From JBLIRR01 sp049472395 (GTDB lineage Bacteria > SZUA-182 > DTGQ01 > JBLIRR01): a stretch of DNA of 64,000 bases. The position numbers and the translations under genes are program-made. Under the pieces are notes generated by a model that did no database searches, had not been told where the DNA came from, and worked only from the letters and a program-made list of their open reading frames with translations. The stretch spans positions 186,001 through 250,000 of the forward strand of contig JBLIRR010000003.1 in assembly GCA_049472395.1 (NCBI GenBank). Reading direction: 5' to 3'. Below are positions 37,492-45,549 of this stretch, piece after piece (position 1 is the first letter of the stretch; every line of letters begins with the position of its first letter).

Positions 37492-37865
37492 TGCTTTTTT
37501 TAGATACGCATGTTATGGTATGGCTTTACCAGAAGTGTCTGGAATTACTATCAAGAAAGGCGAGAACTGCTATTGAAAAAAATGAAATTTTCATTTCCCC
37601 TATTATAATATTGGAATTGGAGTACCTATATGAGATAAATAAAATAAAAGATAATTCCCACACCATTCTTGATTATCTACAAAATAAAATTGGATTAACG
37701 GTGGATAATGAGAATTTCCTTGAGATTGTGAATGTCGCGCTAAATGAGACATGGACACGAGATCCTTTTAATCGATTGATTGTCGCCCATTCAAAATATA
37801 GGGATGCTGTTCTTATAACAAAAGATAAAGAAATTATAAAGAATTACTATAAAGCAATTTTTTAG
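37491..37865 (+). CDS. PIN-domain toxin (VapC-like ribonuclease)
   Basis: A 124-residue PIN domain. Acidic metal-binding residues are visible in LFLDTHVMVWLY (first Asp), in the SPIIILELEYLY segment (Glu), and in TRDPFNRLIVAHS and ITKDKEI (later Asp residues). These are hallmarks of single-strand RNases such as VapC, which cleave tRNA or rRNA. I start it at the ATG at 37491, coupled to the antitoxin; the longer frame to 37455 lies inside the antitoxin gene. The Phd/PIN pairing is common. The 263 bases after it (37866-38128) show no gene. Confidence 0.85.
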   Translation: MLFLDTHVMVWLYQKCLELLSRKARTAIEKNEIFISPIIILELEYLYEINKIKDNSHTILDYLQNKIGLTVDNENFLEIVNVALNETWTRDPFNRLIVAHSKYRDAVLITKDKEIIKNYYKAIF

Positions 37866-38128
37866 AAAAACTTTATTTCACATACTGACTTACCCTTTAA
37901 TGGATGACCCTGCTTTCTGGGAATATAATTGTCAAAATGAGCATTGCTGATTGTCAATTGAAAATTAGCGTATATGGAATATAATAACGTATAAAGGAGA
38001 CGAAATAGGATTATATTCATTGTGAACAGATGAGAAAGTTGTTGATGAATGAGAATCATGCTATTATAAGCTGTTTTTAGGCATAGAGCATCATCTGGGA
38101 AATGAAAATAAGGAGTTATACATAGAAA

Positions 38129-38506
38129 GTGAAAAAAATGACGAATGATCAGGCAAAAGATACGGGCCTGGCAATGACGCTTATCCTATTGCTCATTGCA
38201 CATTTTGCCAAATTCTATTACTTGATTCCGCCTGCAATCGGAGTCGTTATCCTTCTTATGATTTGGCCTACACTCTTTAAGCCCTTCGCGTTTCTGTGGT
38301 TTGGACTGTCAGAAGTGCTCAGCAAAATCGTCTCAAAGATCCTTCTCACGATTATCTTCTTTGTTGTCGCTACCCCCATTGCCCTTATCAGGCGAATATG
38401 GGGTGCAGATTCAATGAAACGAAAGCTTTGGAAGAAAGGCCGCTCCTCTGTATTTTCAAAACGCGGGCATCTCTATTCAGGACGCGATTTAGAAAAACCA
38501 TATTGA
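38129..38506 (+). CDS. sxtJ: SxtJ family membrane protein
   Basis: A 125-residue protein with two or three hydrophobic helices (about 12-30, 33-45 and 62-85) and a basic C terminus. The PAIGVVILLMIWPTLFKPFAFLW and LRRIW-like blocks fit the SxtJ family. SxtJ proteins are found almost always beside a NodU-type carbamoyltransferase and a DUF5989 protein, as here. Their role is unknown; a membrane platform for the carbamoyltransferase is a guess. The start is a GTG at 38129 behind AAGGAG; an ATG at 38138 is the alternative. Confidence 0.8.
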   Translation: MKKMTNDQAKDTGLAMTLILLLIAHFAKFYYLIPPAIGVVILLMIWPTLFKPFAFLWFGLSEVLSKIVSKILLTIIFFVVATPIALIRRIWGADSMKRKLWKKGRSSVFSKRGHLYSGRDLEKPY

Positions 38507-38533
38507 GAGTAATGAAAAGGAGATAGATATAAT

Positions 38534-38683
38534 ATGGAATTCTTAAAAGATTTATGGGGTTTTATGAAGGTGCGTAAGAAATACTGGCTTCTTCCAATTA
38601 TCCTCGTTTTGCTCCTCCTTGGAGCGTTGATTATTCTTACCAGCGGCTCTGCGGTTGCGCCATTTATTTATACCCTCTTTTAA
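38534..38683 (+). CDS. DUF5989 small membrane protein
   Basis: A 49-residue ORF of the DUF5989 family. It has the pattern FLKDLWGFMKVRKKYWLLP, then a hydrophobic helix (IILVLLLLGALIILTSGSA in part), and ends in APFIYTLF. It has one transmembrane helix with a basic cytoplasmic N terminus. It lies 27 bases after sxtJ and 21 before the carbamoyltransferase gene, the standard order. Function unknown. Confidence 0.85.
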   Translation: MEFLKDLWGFMKVRKKYWLLPIILVLLLLGALIILTSGSAVAPFIYTLF

Positions 38684-38704
38684 TCGTCTGGATAAAAATA
38701 ATCA

Positions 38705-40576
38705 ATGAACGCCATTTTAGGAATATCAGCTTTCTACCATGACAGTGGCGCTGCCCTCTTGATAGATGGGGAAATATGCGCGGCAGCCCAGGAGGAACGA
38801 TTTACGAGGAAAAAACATGATCGATCCTTTCCTGAAAATGCAATATCTTATGTGCTCACAGAAGGAGGGGTGAGTGTTTCCGATCTTTCTGTCATCGCTT
38901 TTTATGATAAACCTTACATCAAATTCGAACGGCTTCTTGAAACATACCATTCATTTGCCCCACAAGGATTAAAAAGCTTTCTATCCTCTATGCCCGTATG
39001 GATCAAAGAAAAACTTTTCATGCGCAAAATGTTATGGGAAGAGCTTGAAAAAATCGAAGGGGGTGAGATTCATAAAAAACCACCCCTGCTCTTCCCCGAA
39101 CATCACCTCTCCCATGCTGCAAGCGCATTTTATCCTTCGCCATTCAGTCAGGCCGCCATATTGACCATAGATGGTGTCGGCGAGTGGGCTACCTCGACAA
39201 TAGGTTTTGGGCATGGGAAGGATATTACTGTCCTCCAGGAGCTTGAATTTCCTCATTCTATCGGGCTTCTTTATTCGGCATTTACCTATTATTGCGGATT
39301 CAAGGTCAATAGTGGCGAGTACAAATTAATGGGGCTCGCCCCCTATGGAAATCCAAAGGGCGAGTTTGTCAAAAAATACAAAAAAATAATATTGGATGAA
39401 TTGGTAGACCTGCGGGAGGATGGATCAATTCTGCTCAACCAGCGCTATTTTGACTATGCCACAGGCCTCCGGATGTGCAGGGACGAGATGTGGGAGAAAT
39501 TATTTGGAATCCCCAAAAGAGAGCATGAAAGCAAATTAACCCAACCCTATATGGACCTTGCCCTTGCAATACAACAGGTAACAGAGGACATTGTAATGAA
39601 ACTTGCCGAAACAGCCAAAAAATTAACTGATTGTAAAAATCTTGTAATGGCAGGGGGGGTGGCGCTTAATTGTGTGGCAAACGGCAAGCTCTTGCGTTCT
39701 CATTTATTTGATGACCTGTGGATACAACCTGCGGCAGGAGATGCGGGCGGGGCATTGGGCGCTGCGTATGCAGTTTTGCATATTTGGGAAAAGCATGAAA
39801 GAAAAATAACCTGCAATGGCATGGATAAAATGAAAGGGTCCTATATAGGGCCTGAATTTTGTGAAGCAGATATACTGCGCATGAGTAGAAAATATCAGGC
39901 TACTTATAAGTACTATAAAGATTTTGACCTTTTATGTAAGGAAGTTGCGCAGTTATTATCACAAGGCCAGGTTGTCGGCTGGTTCCAAGGACGCATGGAA
40001 TGGGGGCCAAGGGCATTAGGCAACAGAAGTATCCTGGGTGATCCACGACACCCTGAGATGCAAAAAAAACTGAATTTGAAAATAAAATATCGTGAAGGCT
40101 TCAGACCGTTCGCTCCCTCAGTGTTAGCTGAGGATGCCCGCATGTACTTTGACCTTGATAAGCCTTCGCCTTACATGTTGCTTGTGGCCCCCGTTGCGAA
40201 AGAACATAGAAAACCGGTCCCTGATGGCTACGAGACAATGGAATTATATAAACGGCTCTATCACTTACGTTCAGATATCCCCGCAATTACCCATATTGAT
40301 TATTCAGCGAGGATCCAGACAGTTCACAGGGAAACGAATGAGAGATACTGGCGTTTGATTAATGAATTCAAGGAGCATACCGGTTATGGTCTTCTTGTGA
40401 ATACAAGCTTTAATGTACGGGGTGAACCTATCGTGTGCACCCCGCAAGATGCATACCAATGTTTTATGAGGACAGAGATGGACTGGTTGGTTATTCATAA
40501 TTTTCTCTTTGATAAAACAACGCAGCCAAAGTGGAATGAGAAGGAAGAATGGAGAAAAATATATGAATTAGATTAA
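38705..40576 (+). CDS. NodU/CmcH-family carbamoyltransferase (SxtI-like)
   Basis: A full-length 623-residue O-carbamoyltransferase. The N-terminal Kae1-like domain has ILGISAFYHDSGAALL, QEERFTRKKHD, HHLSHAASAFY, and LTIDGVGEWAT; it forms the carbamoyl-adenylate binding site. The C-terminal YrdC-like domain has GRMEWGPRALGNRSILGDPR, where it binds carbamoyl phosphate and ATP. In surface glycan loci such enzymes carbamoylate a sugar hydroxyl. Together with SxtJ and DUF5989 it makes a conserved three-gene unit. The next gene is convergent, with two bases between the stops. Confidence 0.93.
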   Translation: MNAILGISAFYHDSGAALLIDGEICAAAQEERFTRKKHDRSFPENAISYVLTEGGVSVSDLSVIAFYDKPYIKFERLLETYHSFAPQGLKSFLSSMPVWIKEKLFMRKMLWEELEKIEGGEIHKKPPLLFPEHHLSHAASAFYPSPFSQAAILTIDGVGEWATSTIGFGHGKDITVLQELEFPHSIGLLYSAFTYYCGFKVNSGEYKLMGLAPYGNPKGEFVKKYKKIILDELVDLREDGSILLNQRYFDYATGLRMCRDEMWEKLFGIPKREHESKLTQPYMDLALAIQQVTEDIVMKLAETAKKLTDCKNLVMAGGVALNCVANGKLLRSHLFDDLWIQPAAGDAGGALGAAYAVLHIWEKHERKITCNGMDKMKGSYIGPEFCEADILRMSRKYQATYKYYKDFDLLCKEVAQLLSQGQVVGWFQGRMEWGPRALGNRSILGDPRHPEMQKKLNLKIKYREGFRPFAPSVLAEDARMYFDLDKPSPYMLLVAPVAKEHRKPVPDGYETMELYKRLYHLRSDIPAITHIDYSARIQTVHRETNERYWRLINEFKEHTGYGLLVNTSFNVRGEPIVCTPQDAYQCFMRTEMDWLVIHNFLFDKTTQPKWNEKEEWRKIYELD

Positions 40577-40578
40577 TA

Positions 40579-41961
40579 CTATGGTCCTTCTTTCCTGCAA
40601 ATCGCGATAAGGGAAAGCCCGAAAGGTATCTTTACCATCTTCTCCGTCAGTGCGAAAAGAGGAATAAATTTATCTACCATAATCACCATAGCACTGCTCA
40701 TACATTTTCTCCTGGTGATACGAGAATTGAGGAACCATCCAAAACTTGAGATAAAATTCTGATAGTAAATTTCTTCCACTTTAAAATTTTTCTTTTCAAG
40801 TTTCTTTATGAGTTCTGACCGGTCATATCGTCTAAAATGATCCAATTTCTCATCAAGCGTGCCATAAAGCATCTTTAAGGCAGGCACCAAAAGGATCAAA
40901 CGACCATTTTTTTCTAACAGAGAATAAATATTCTCCAAGGCTTTTTCATCATTTTCTATATGCTCAAGTACATTTAAACAGACGACCGTATCAATTGCAT
41001 ACGGCGAAAGCTCCGACAGGTCAGGGGATGAAATATCATGGGAGATAATCTTCACCTTTGGATTGCTCACAAAGCGATCTCTCAGGTACTCCAGATAGGC
41101 TTTATTTATATCTGTGAGGAGGACAAAATTCGAGCTCATGGAAACAAGGAATTTTGAGATATTGCCTATCCCTGAGCCGATTTCCAGAATAGTCTCTCCC
41201 AGATAAGGCTTTATACCGTTAAATGTCCATGTGTTGTTATTTTTCATCAATCTCATTCTTAAGAGGGTTTCTTCGCCAACATCATATATTTCGAATTTAC
41301 ATCTCAGTAACCAGTAAAGCGAACGAAAAAAATCCTTCCAGGTGATTTTCTTCCCCTCATCATAATCGCGTCCATTGTATGATATTGGGACTTCATACAC
41401 TCTAAATTTTCGCTTAAAAATCTGGGCAGTAATCTCGGATTCTATGCCAAATCCATTGGCACGCAATGTGAGTGCTCGAAGCACATCAGTCCTGAAAGCC
41501 TTATAACAGGTCATAAGATCGGTGAGGATAGTATTGTAAATGATATTGGCAATGAGATTTAATATTTTGTTCCCCATATAATGGTAGAAATGAAAAACGC
41601 GCCGAGCACCTAAAAATCTGCTTCCGTATACGACATCTGCCTTTCCTTCTATAATCTTCTGAATGAGAAGAGGATATTCACTCGGATAATATTCAAGATC
41701 AGCATCTTGAATAATCACGATCTCACCAGTGACATGCTCAAAGCCTTTCCTAAGGGCAAATCCTTTTCCCATATTTTTATCGTTGAAAATTATTTTTATG
41801 GTGCTCTCTTCAATCTTGTGCAAAATTTCTCTTGTACCGTCTGTTGAATAATCATCCACAATAATTATTTCTTTCTCAAGAGGCACCTCCTGAACCTGCC
41901 GCAGAATTTCCGAGATTGTATTAATCTCATTAAACACAGGCATGACGATTGAAAGCTTCAT
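40579..41961 (-). CDS. Fused GT2 (dolichol-phosphate-mannose synthase-like) and SAM methyltransferase
   Basis: Residues 1-225 are a DPM1-like GT2: SIVMPVFNEINTISEILRQV, IIVDDYSTDGT, IQDADLEYYPSEYP with the DAD metal site, and VYGSRFLG. Such enzymes load a sugar on polyprenyl phosphate. Residues about 250-440 are a class I methyltransferase: ILEIGSGIGNISKFLV (motif I), VVCLNVLEHIENDEKAL, and LLEKNGRLILLVPA. The fusion has no membrane anchor apart from a weak C-terminal segment. The minus-strand gene stands alone between two plus-strand groups. The product may feed the ArnT-like transferase. The fusion architecture is seen in metagenome genomes but its chemistry is not established to my knowledge. 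Confidence 0.88.
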   Translation of the reverse strand: MKLSIVMPVFNEINTISEILRQVQEVPLEKEIIIVDDYSTDGTREILHKIEESTIKIIFNDKNMGKGFALRKGFEHVTGEIVIIQDADLEYYPSEYPLLIQKIIEGKADVVYGSRFLGARRVFHFYHYMGNKILNLIANIIYNTILTDLMTCYKAFRTDVLRALTLRANGFGIESEITAQIFKRKFRVYEVPISYNGRDYDEGKKITWKDFFRSLYWLLRCKFEIYDVGEETLLRMRLMKNNNTWTFNGIKPYLGETILEIGSGIGNISKFLVSMSSNFVLLTDINKAYLEYLRDRFVSNPKVKIISHDISSPDLSELSPYAIDTVVCLNVLEHIENDEKALENIYSLLEKNGRLILLVPALKMLYGTLDEKLDHFRRYDRSELIKKLEKKNFKVEEIYYQNFISSFGWFLNSRITRRKCMSSAMVIMVDKFIPLFALTEKMVKIPFGLSLIAICRKEGP

Positions 41962-42087
41962 TTTAGACTATTTCCTTAATTTTCATTCGCTATAGATCTT
42001 TTATTCTCCTGATAAAAAGCCTCATGACAACCAGATGAAGTATAATGGTTTTTCATTACATATTCAAGACAATTTTGATATACTAAA

Positions 42088-42104
42088 AGGGCAATCGCAT
42101 GAAA
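42088..42104 (+). repeat. 17-base direct repeat, copy 1
   Basis: AGGGCAATCGCATGAAA occurs here and again, identical and in the same orientation, at 54635-54651. This copy lies in the intergenic region before the radical SAM gene. The two copies bracket 12.5 kb with the peptide cluster and the TRAP operon. I saw no third copy, but a computed search is needed. Confidence 0.75.
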
Positions 42105-42154
42105 TATCTTGAGAACCTGTTCACAAGATCAGAGTTTAAAGGGATATAATAAGA

Positions 42155-43270
42155 ATGGAATTTAAAAAATACGAGAATTGGAGTCTGGGTATTCATCAGA
42201 GTATGGCAGCAAAACGGATTCCCACTGACGGCTCTATTGAGGTAAGCCGTCGATGCCCTCTTTCCTGCGCGCACTGTTATAACAATCTCGCCTTAAGGGA
42301 TCAAAAAGTTCTTTGTCGCGAGCTTACATACAATGAGCATTGCCGTATTCTGGACGAAATTACCGAGGCAGGATGCTTATGGCTTCTTTATACCGGAGGA
42401 GAGATTTTTGTGAGAAAGGATTTCCTTGATATTTATACCTATGCAAAAACAAAGGGCCTTCTCATTACGCTCTTTACAAATGGGACTCTTATTACCCCTG
42501 AAATTGCTGATCATCTGGCCCAATGGCCTCCATTTTCCATTGAGATTACAATTTACGGACGCACACGGGAAATCCACGAGAAGGTGACCCGCCTGCGCGG
42601 CTCCTATGATCAGTGTTGGAATGGAATCCATCTACTCAGAGAGCGCGGTTTGTCTCTTAAATTAAAGACAATGGCCATCACCCTAAATAAACATGAGATA
42701 TGGGAGATGAAACATCTTGTGGAGGATGATCTTGGCTTGGAATTCAGGTTTGATGCGACCATAAATCCCCGGATTGATTGCACACAAACTCCCCTGGCTC
42801 TGCGGCTCACCCCGCGTGAGGTAATAGAACTTGACCTTAAAGACCCACAGCGCATGCGTGAGTGGAAATTGCTGCTCGATCGGTTCAAAGGCATCGACAA
42901 TTCCCCTGAATATGCGGATGAGCTTTATCAATGCGGAGGCGGGATTAATTCCTTTTCCATCGATCCCTATGGCATGCTTAACATCTGCTCCCTCTCATGT
43001 GCAGATTCCTATGATCTGCGACAGGGAACATTCAAGGAAGGGTGGGAGAACTTCATCTTTGGCCTGCGGCATAAGAAGATATCGGTGCAGACAAAATGTG
43101 TGGGATGTGCTCTTAAATCCCTTTGTGGGATGTGTCCTGCAAATGGAGAACTGGAGAATATGGATTCAGAGGGACCGGTTGATTTTCTGTGTGAGGTTGC
43201 ACATTTGCGTGCGCGTGCACTTGGGTTCCCCATACCGCCGCATGGAGAATGTGAGTATTGCGATGGATAA
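42155..43270 (+). CDS. Radical SAM/SPASM peptide-modifying enzyme
   Basis: A 371-residue radical SAM enzyme. The cluster-binding CxxxCxxC is Cys34, Cys38 and Cys41 (CPLSCAHCY), followed by YTGGEIFVRKDF (the GGE motif). The C-terminal SPASM region has Cys260, Cys278, Cys282, Cys315, Cys318, Cys324, Cys327 and Cys347, enough for two auxiliary Fe-S clusters. SPASM enzymes make C-C, thioether or similar links in ribosomal peptides, and the PqqD-like protein and the Cys-rich peptide nearby fit that role. The last eight bases overlap the S24/S26 peptidase start. Substrate assignment to the 46509 peptide is inference. Confidence 0.9.
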   Translation: MEFKKYENWSLGIHQSMAAKRIPTDGSIEVSRRCPLSCAHCYNNLALRDQKVLCRELTYNEHCRILDEITEAGCLWLLYTGGEIFVRKDFLDIYTYAKTKGLLITLFTNGTLITPEIADHLAQWPPFSIEITIYGRTREIHEKVTRLRGSYDQCWNGIHLLRERGLSLKLKTMAITLNKHEIWEMKHLVEDDLGLEFRFDATINPRIDCTQTPLALRLTPREVIELDLKDPQRMREWKLLLDRFKGIDNSPEYADELYQCGGGINSFSIDPYGMLNICSLSCADSYDLRQGTFKEGWENFIFGLRHKKISVQTKCVGCALKSLCGMCPANGELENMDSEGPVDFLCEVAHLRARALGFPIPPHGECEYCDG

Positions 43271-43697
43271 ATTCATTGATTTGAGCATCCGGCTTCTTCG
43301 CCAAGGGAAAAGCATACGTTTTCAAGCCCCTGGCCATAGTATGCAGCCGACAATTAGGGAAGGAGAAGTGATCACCATCGAGCCTATTGCACCCTCCGCT
43401 GTTCACAAGGGCGATATCATTCTCTATACATGGGAGCATGGCATACTAGTCCATCGCGTTATAGGCATAAAGTGCAAAGGCAATGATGTAGCATATTTTA
43501 TTACGCGTGGTGATGCGGCACTTACGTGCGACAGTCCCGTGAGTTCCTCACAAATACTTGGGAAAGTCATAAGCGTTGAACGAAAGGGACGGTGCATAAA
43601 ATTTGAAAGTACACGTACCAAGGTCTATGCCGCCCTGGGCATATGGTTCTTTCATTGTAAAGGCTTTCTCCGCAAAATAATAAGACCTTACAATTAA
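43263..43697 (+). CDS. Soluble S24/S26 family peptidase
   Basis: A 144-residue protein with the signal-peptidase-like core: GHSMQPTIREGE with nucleophile Ser26, and ILVHRVIG with His64 where LexA and classical type I peptidases have Lys. A Ser-His pair is typical of the ER/SipW branch. No N-terminal membrane helix is present, unlike true signal peptidases. Proteins of this kind accompany PqqD/radical SAM peptide clusters, so leader removal is a reasonable guess. ATG at 43263 overlaps the radical SAM stop by 8 bases; the ATG at 43242 is an alternative. Confidence 0.78.
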   Translation: MDKFIDLSIRLLRQGKSIRFQAPGHSMQPTIREGEVITIEPIAPSAVHKGDIILYTWEHGILVHRVIGIKCKGNDVAYFITRGDAALTCDSPVSSSQILGKVISVERKGRCIKFESTRTKVYAALGIWFFHCKGFLRKIIRPYN

Positions 43698-43742
43698 CAC
43701 ACTGTTCGATGATAAAAACCCCACAATGTTAAAATTATAATT

Positions 43743-44342
43743 ATGAGATTAATTATTAAATTAGTTATTTTACTTTTAATAATAGCCTGTGTTGCACATT
43801 TTTTGATAAAACGTCCGAATGGTCAGCCATTGATACATTTTTTCCCGCCGAAACTGCTCCACAAGTTTCCAAAAATTTCTAAACTTTCTAACTTAAATAA
43901 AAAAATTCAAAAAAAAGTGACGCAGGACCCCGCGCCTCACACGCATCTGCAATCCACCAAAAAAAAGACCATTATGTATAAATGGAAAGACAAGAATGGG
44001 GTTGTGCACTTTTCGAATCGTAAAAATCCTCATGGTCCGTGCGAGGCAATTGCCGTTAAATCAGACATTCCCACAGATATCACCGCGCCGCGTAAAAAAG
44101 ATTCTGATGGCTATGAACAAGGAAAAGAATGTGAGAACAAAAAAGATATCTTCGATAAAGACCTATTAAATAAAGATTTAATGAACGAAGATTTAATCAA
44201 TACCCTCTTTCCGATGGTATTCCCGACAACACTACCGATCACCCAGGTCCCTCAATTACTACAAGATGCCAAAGGACTTGAACAACTCATAGAAAATAAT
44301 TATAAAGAGCAACTTCGGATTCTCAATGAGCTCAAGGAGTAA
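43743..44342 (+). CDS. Membrane-anchored DUF4124-like protein
   Basis: A 199-residue protein with an N-terminal hydrophobic helix (IIKLVILLLIIACVAHFLI), then a Lys-rich linker. Around residue 79 comes the short MYKWKDKNGVVHFSNRK motif, as in DUF4124 proteins, which bind nothing known. The rest is low complexity with a repeated DKDLLNKDLMNEDL pattern. Probably periplasmic. Whether it belongs to the peptide cluster is unclear; it lies between the peptidase and the HD protein with gaps of 45 and about 130 bases. Confidence 0.65.
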   Translation: MRLIIKLVILLLIIACVAHFLIKRPNGQPLIHFFPPKLLHKFPKISKLSNLNKKIQKKVTQDPAPHTHLQSTKKKTIMYKWKDKNGVVHFSNRKNPHGPCEAIAVKSDIPTDITAPRKKDSDGYEQGKECENKKDIFDKDLLNKDLMNEDLINTLFPMVFPTTLPITQVPQLLQDAKGLEQLIENNYKEQLRILNELKE

Positions 44343-44473
44343 TAATTTGGTATTTTATTCATGAATTTGGTAATATTATATGCCATACTATGAGAAGATA
44401 TAATGAGAGGAAATAATATAGTGAAATTTAAGATTTATGGATAATAACATGGGGTTCTTACATGGAGGATTCA

Positions 44474-45058
44474 ATGGAAAAAAATGAGAAAGAAACATGT
44501 GGCATAAGCAGGGAAAAGGCTCTCGAGCTTATGAACCATTATCTTCCCCAGGACAACCTGCGCAAGCACTCTCTGGCCACAGAAGCCATAATGAGGTCGC
44601 TCGCTCAAAAGCTTGGATTTGATGCTGATATATGGGCTATGGCAGGACTTCTTCATGACCTTGATTATGTAGATACCAAGGATAAGATGGATCAGCACGG
44701 TCTTGTGACAGAAGAAATATTAAAAGCAGAGGGTGTTTCCGAAGAAATTACCGAGGCCATTAAGGGACATAATGCTGATAACCTGGGATTTGAACGTAAA
44801 AATATCTTTGAACATGCCCTTACCTGCGCAGAGTGCATAACAGGTATGATTGTGGCAACTACCCTGGTCTATCCCGATAAAAAGATTGCCAGCGTCAAGC
44901 CAAAATCAATCACAAAGCGTATGAAACAGAAAGAGTTTGCACGCAACGTGAACAGGGATTATATTAAAGAGTGTGAAAAAATTGGTATCCCTCTTGATGA
45001 TTTTGCGCGGTTAAGCCTTGAAGCTATGCGTGAAATAAGTGATGATCTGGGATTATAA
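44474..45058 (+). CDS. HDIG/HD domain hydrolase-like protein
   Basis: About 194 residues with the metal-binding HD pattern: LRKHSLATEAIM (first His), LLHDLDYVD (HD), and later IKGHNAD and FEHALTCAECITGM. This small cytoplasmic HD protein family is widespread and often annotated as HDIG domain hydrolase with unknown phosphoester substrate. I choose the ATG at 44474 behind GGAGG (44464-44468) rather than the ATG at 44462. There is no direct reason to link it to the peptide pathway other than position. Confidence 0.82.
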   Translation: MEKNEKETCGISREKALELMNHYLPQDNLRKHSLATEAIMRSLAQKLGFDADIWAMAGLLHDLDYVDTKDKMDQHGLVTEEILKAEGVSEEITEAIKGHNADNLGFERKNIFEHALTCAECITGMIVATTLVYPDKKIASVKPKSITKRMKQKEFARNVNRDYIKECEKIGIPLDDFARLSLEAMREISDDLGL

Positions 45059-45163
45059 TGCTATTTCACTGCGAAAGTCTCCATTCATAACAGCCGATAG
45101 GGTAAGCATGAATATACTTACTTATGGGCAATACTCTTACATATAATGTGCATAGGGTGAGAA

Positions 45164-45454
45164 ATGGATAAATTAAAGGCTTATTATACACGAAACGATA
45201 ATTTCGTATTCCGCAGAATCGACCATGAGACAATACTGGTGCCTATCAAAGATAATGTTGCTGATATGGGATTCATTTATAACTTAAATGAAGTGGGAGC
45301 ATTTATTTGGGAACAGCTTGATGGCAAAAAACGCTTGTGTGATATTATACATGCATTGACACAAGAATTTGAAGTATCATCCGGCCAGGCCGAAGAAGAC
45401 CTTCTTGCATTTGTGGATGATTTGGCAAAAATAGAGGCGATTATTTCTAAATAA
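45164..45454 (+). CDS. PqqD-type peptide-binding protein (RRE)
   Basis: A 96-residue PqqD family protein, the RiPP recognition element that binds leader peptides and hands them to modifying enzymes. The sequence GFIYNLNEVGAFIWEQLDGKKR is here in parts around residues 40-61 and is followed by the helical IIHALTQEFEVS and EEDLLAFVDDL segments typical of PqqD. In lasso clusters the same fold (B1) recognises a YxxP leader motif; the 46509 peptide has Tyr9-x-x-Pro12. It lies 95 bases before the HPr-kinase-like gene. Confidence 0.9.
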   Translation: MDKLKAYYTRNDNFVFRRIDHETILVPIKDNVADMGFIYNLNEVGAFIWEQLDGKKRLCDIIHALTQEFEVSSGQAEEDLLAFVDDLAKIEAIISK

Positions 45455-45549
45455 ACTCCCCCACTGCACGCGTATGCGGTAGTAACACATTATGTATTTC
45501 TGTACGCCGCAAGCAGCGGGGAATAAAATTCGAAGCGATTGAAAAAAAT

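Noticed and set aside
37866..38128. Small gene between the PIN toxin and SxtJ
   Set aside because: The only frames are short and have no ribosome site; the stretch contains ATTGTCAA twice but no clear element.
42035..42112. 25-codon ORF upstream of the radical SAM gene as a second precursor peptide
   Set aside because: It has no ribosome site, no Cys and no YxxP leader; the frame simply runs through the 17-base repeat.
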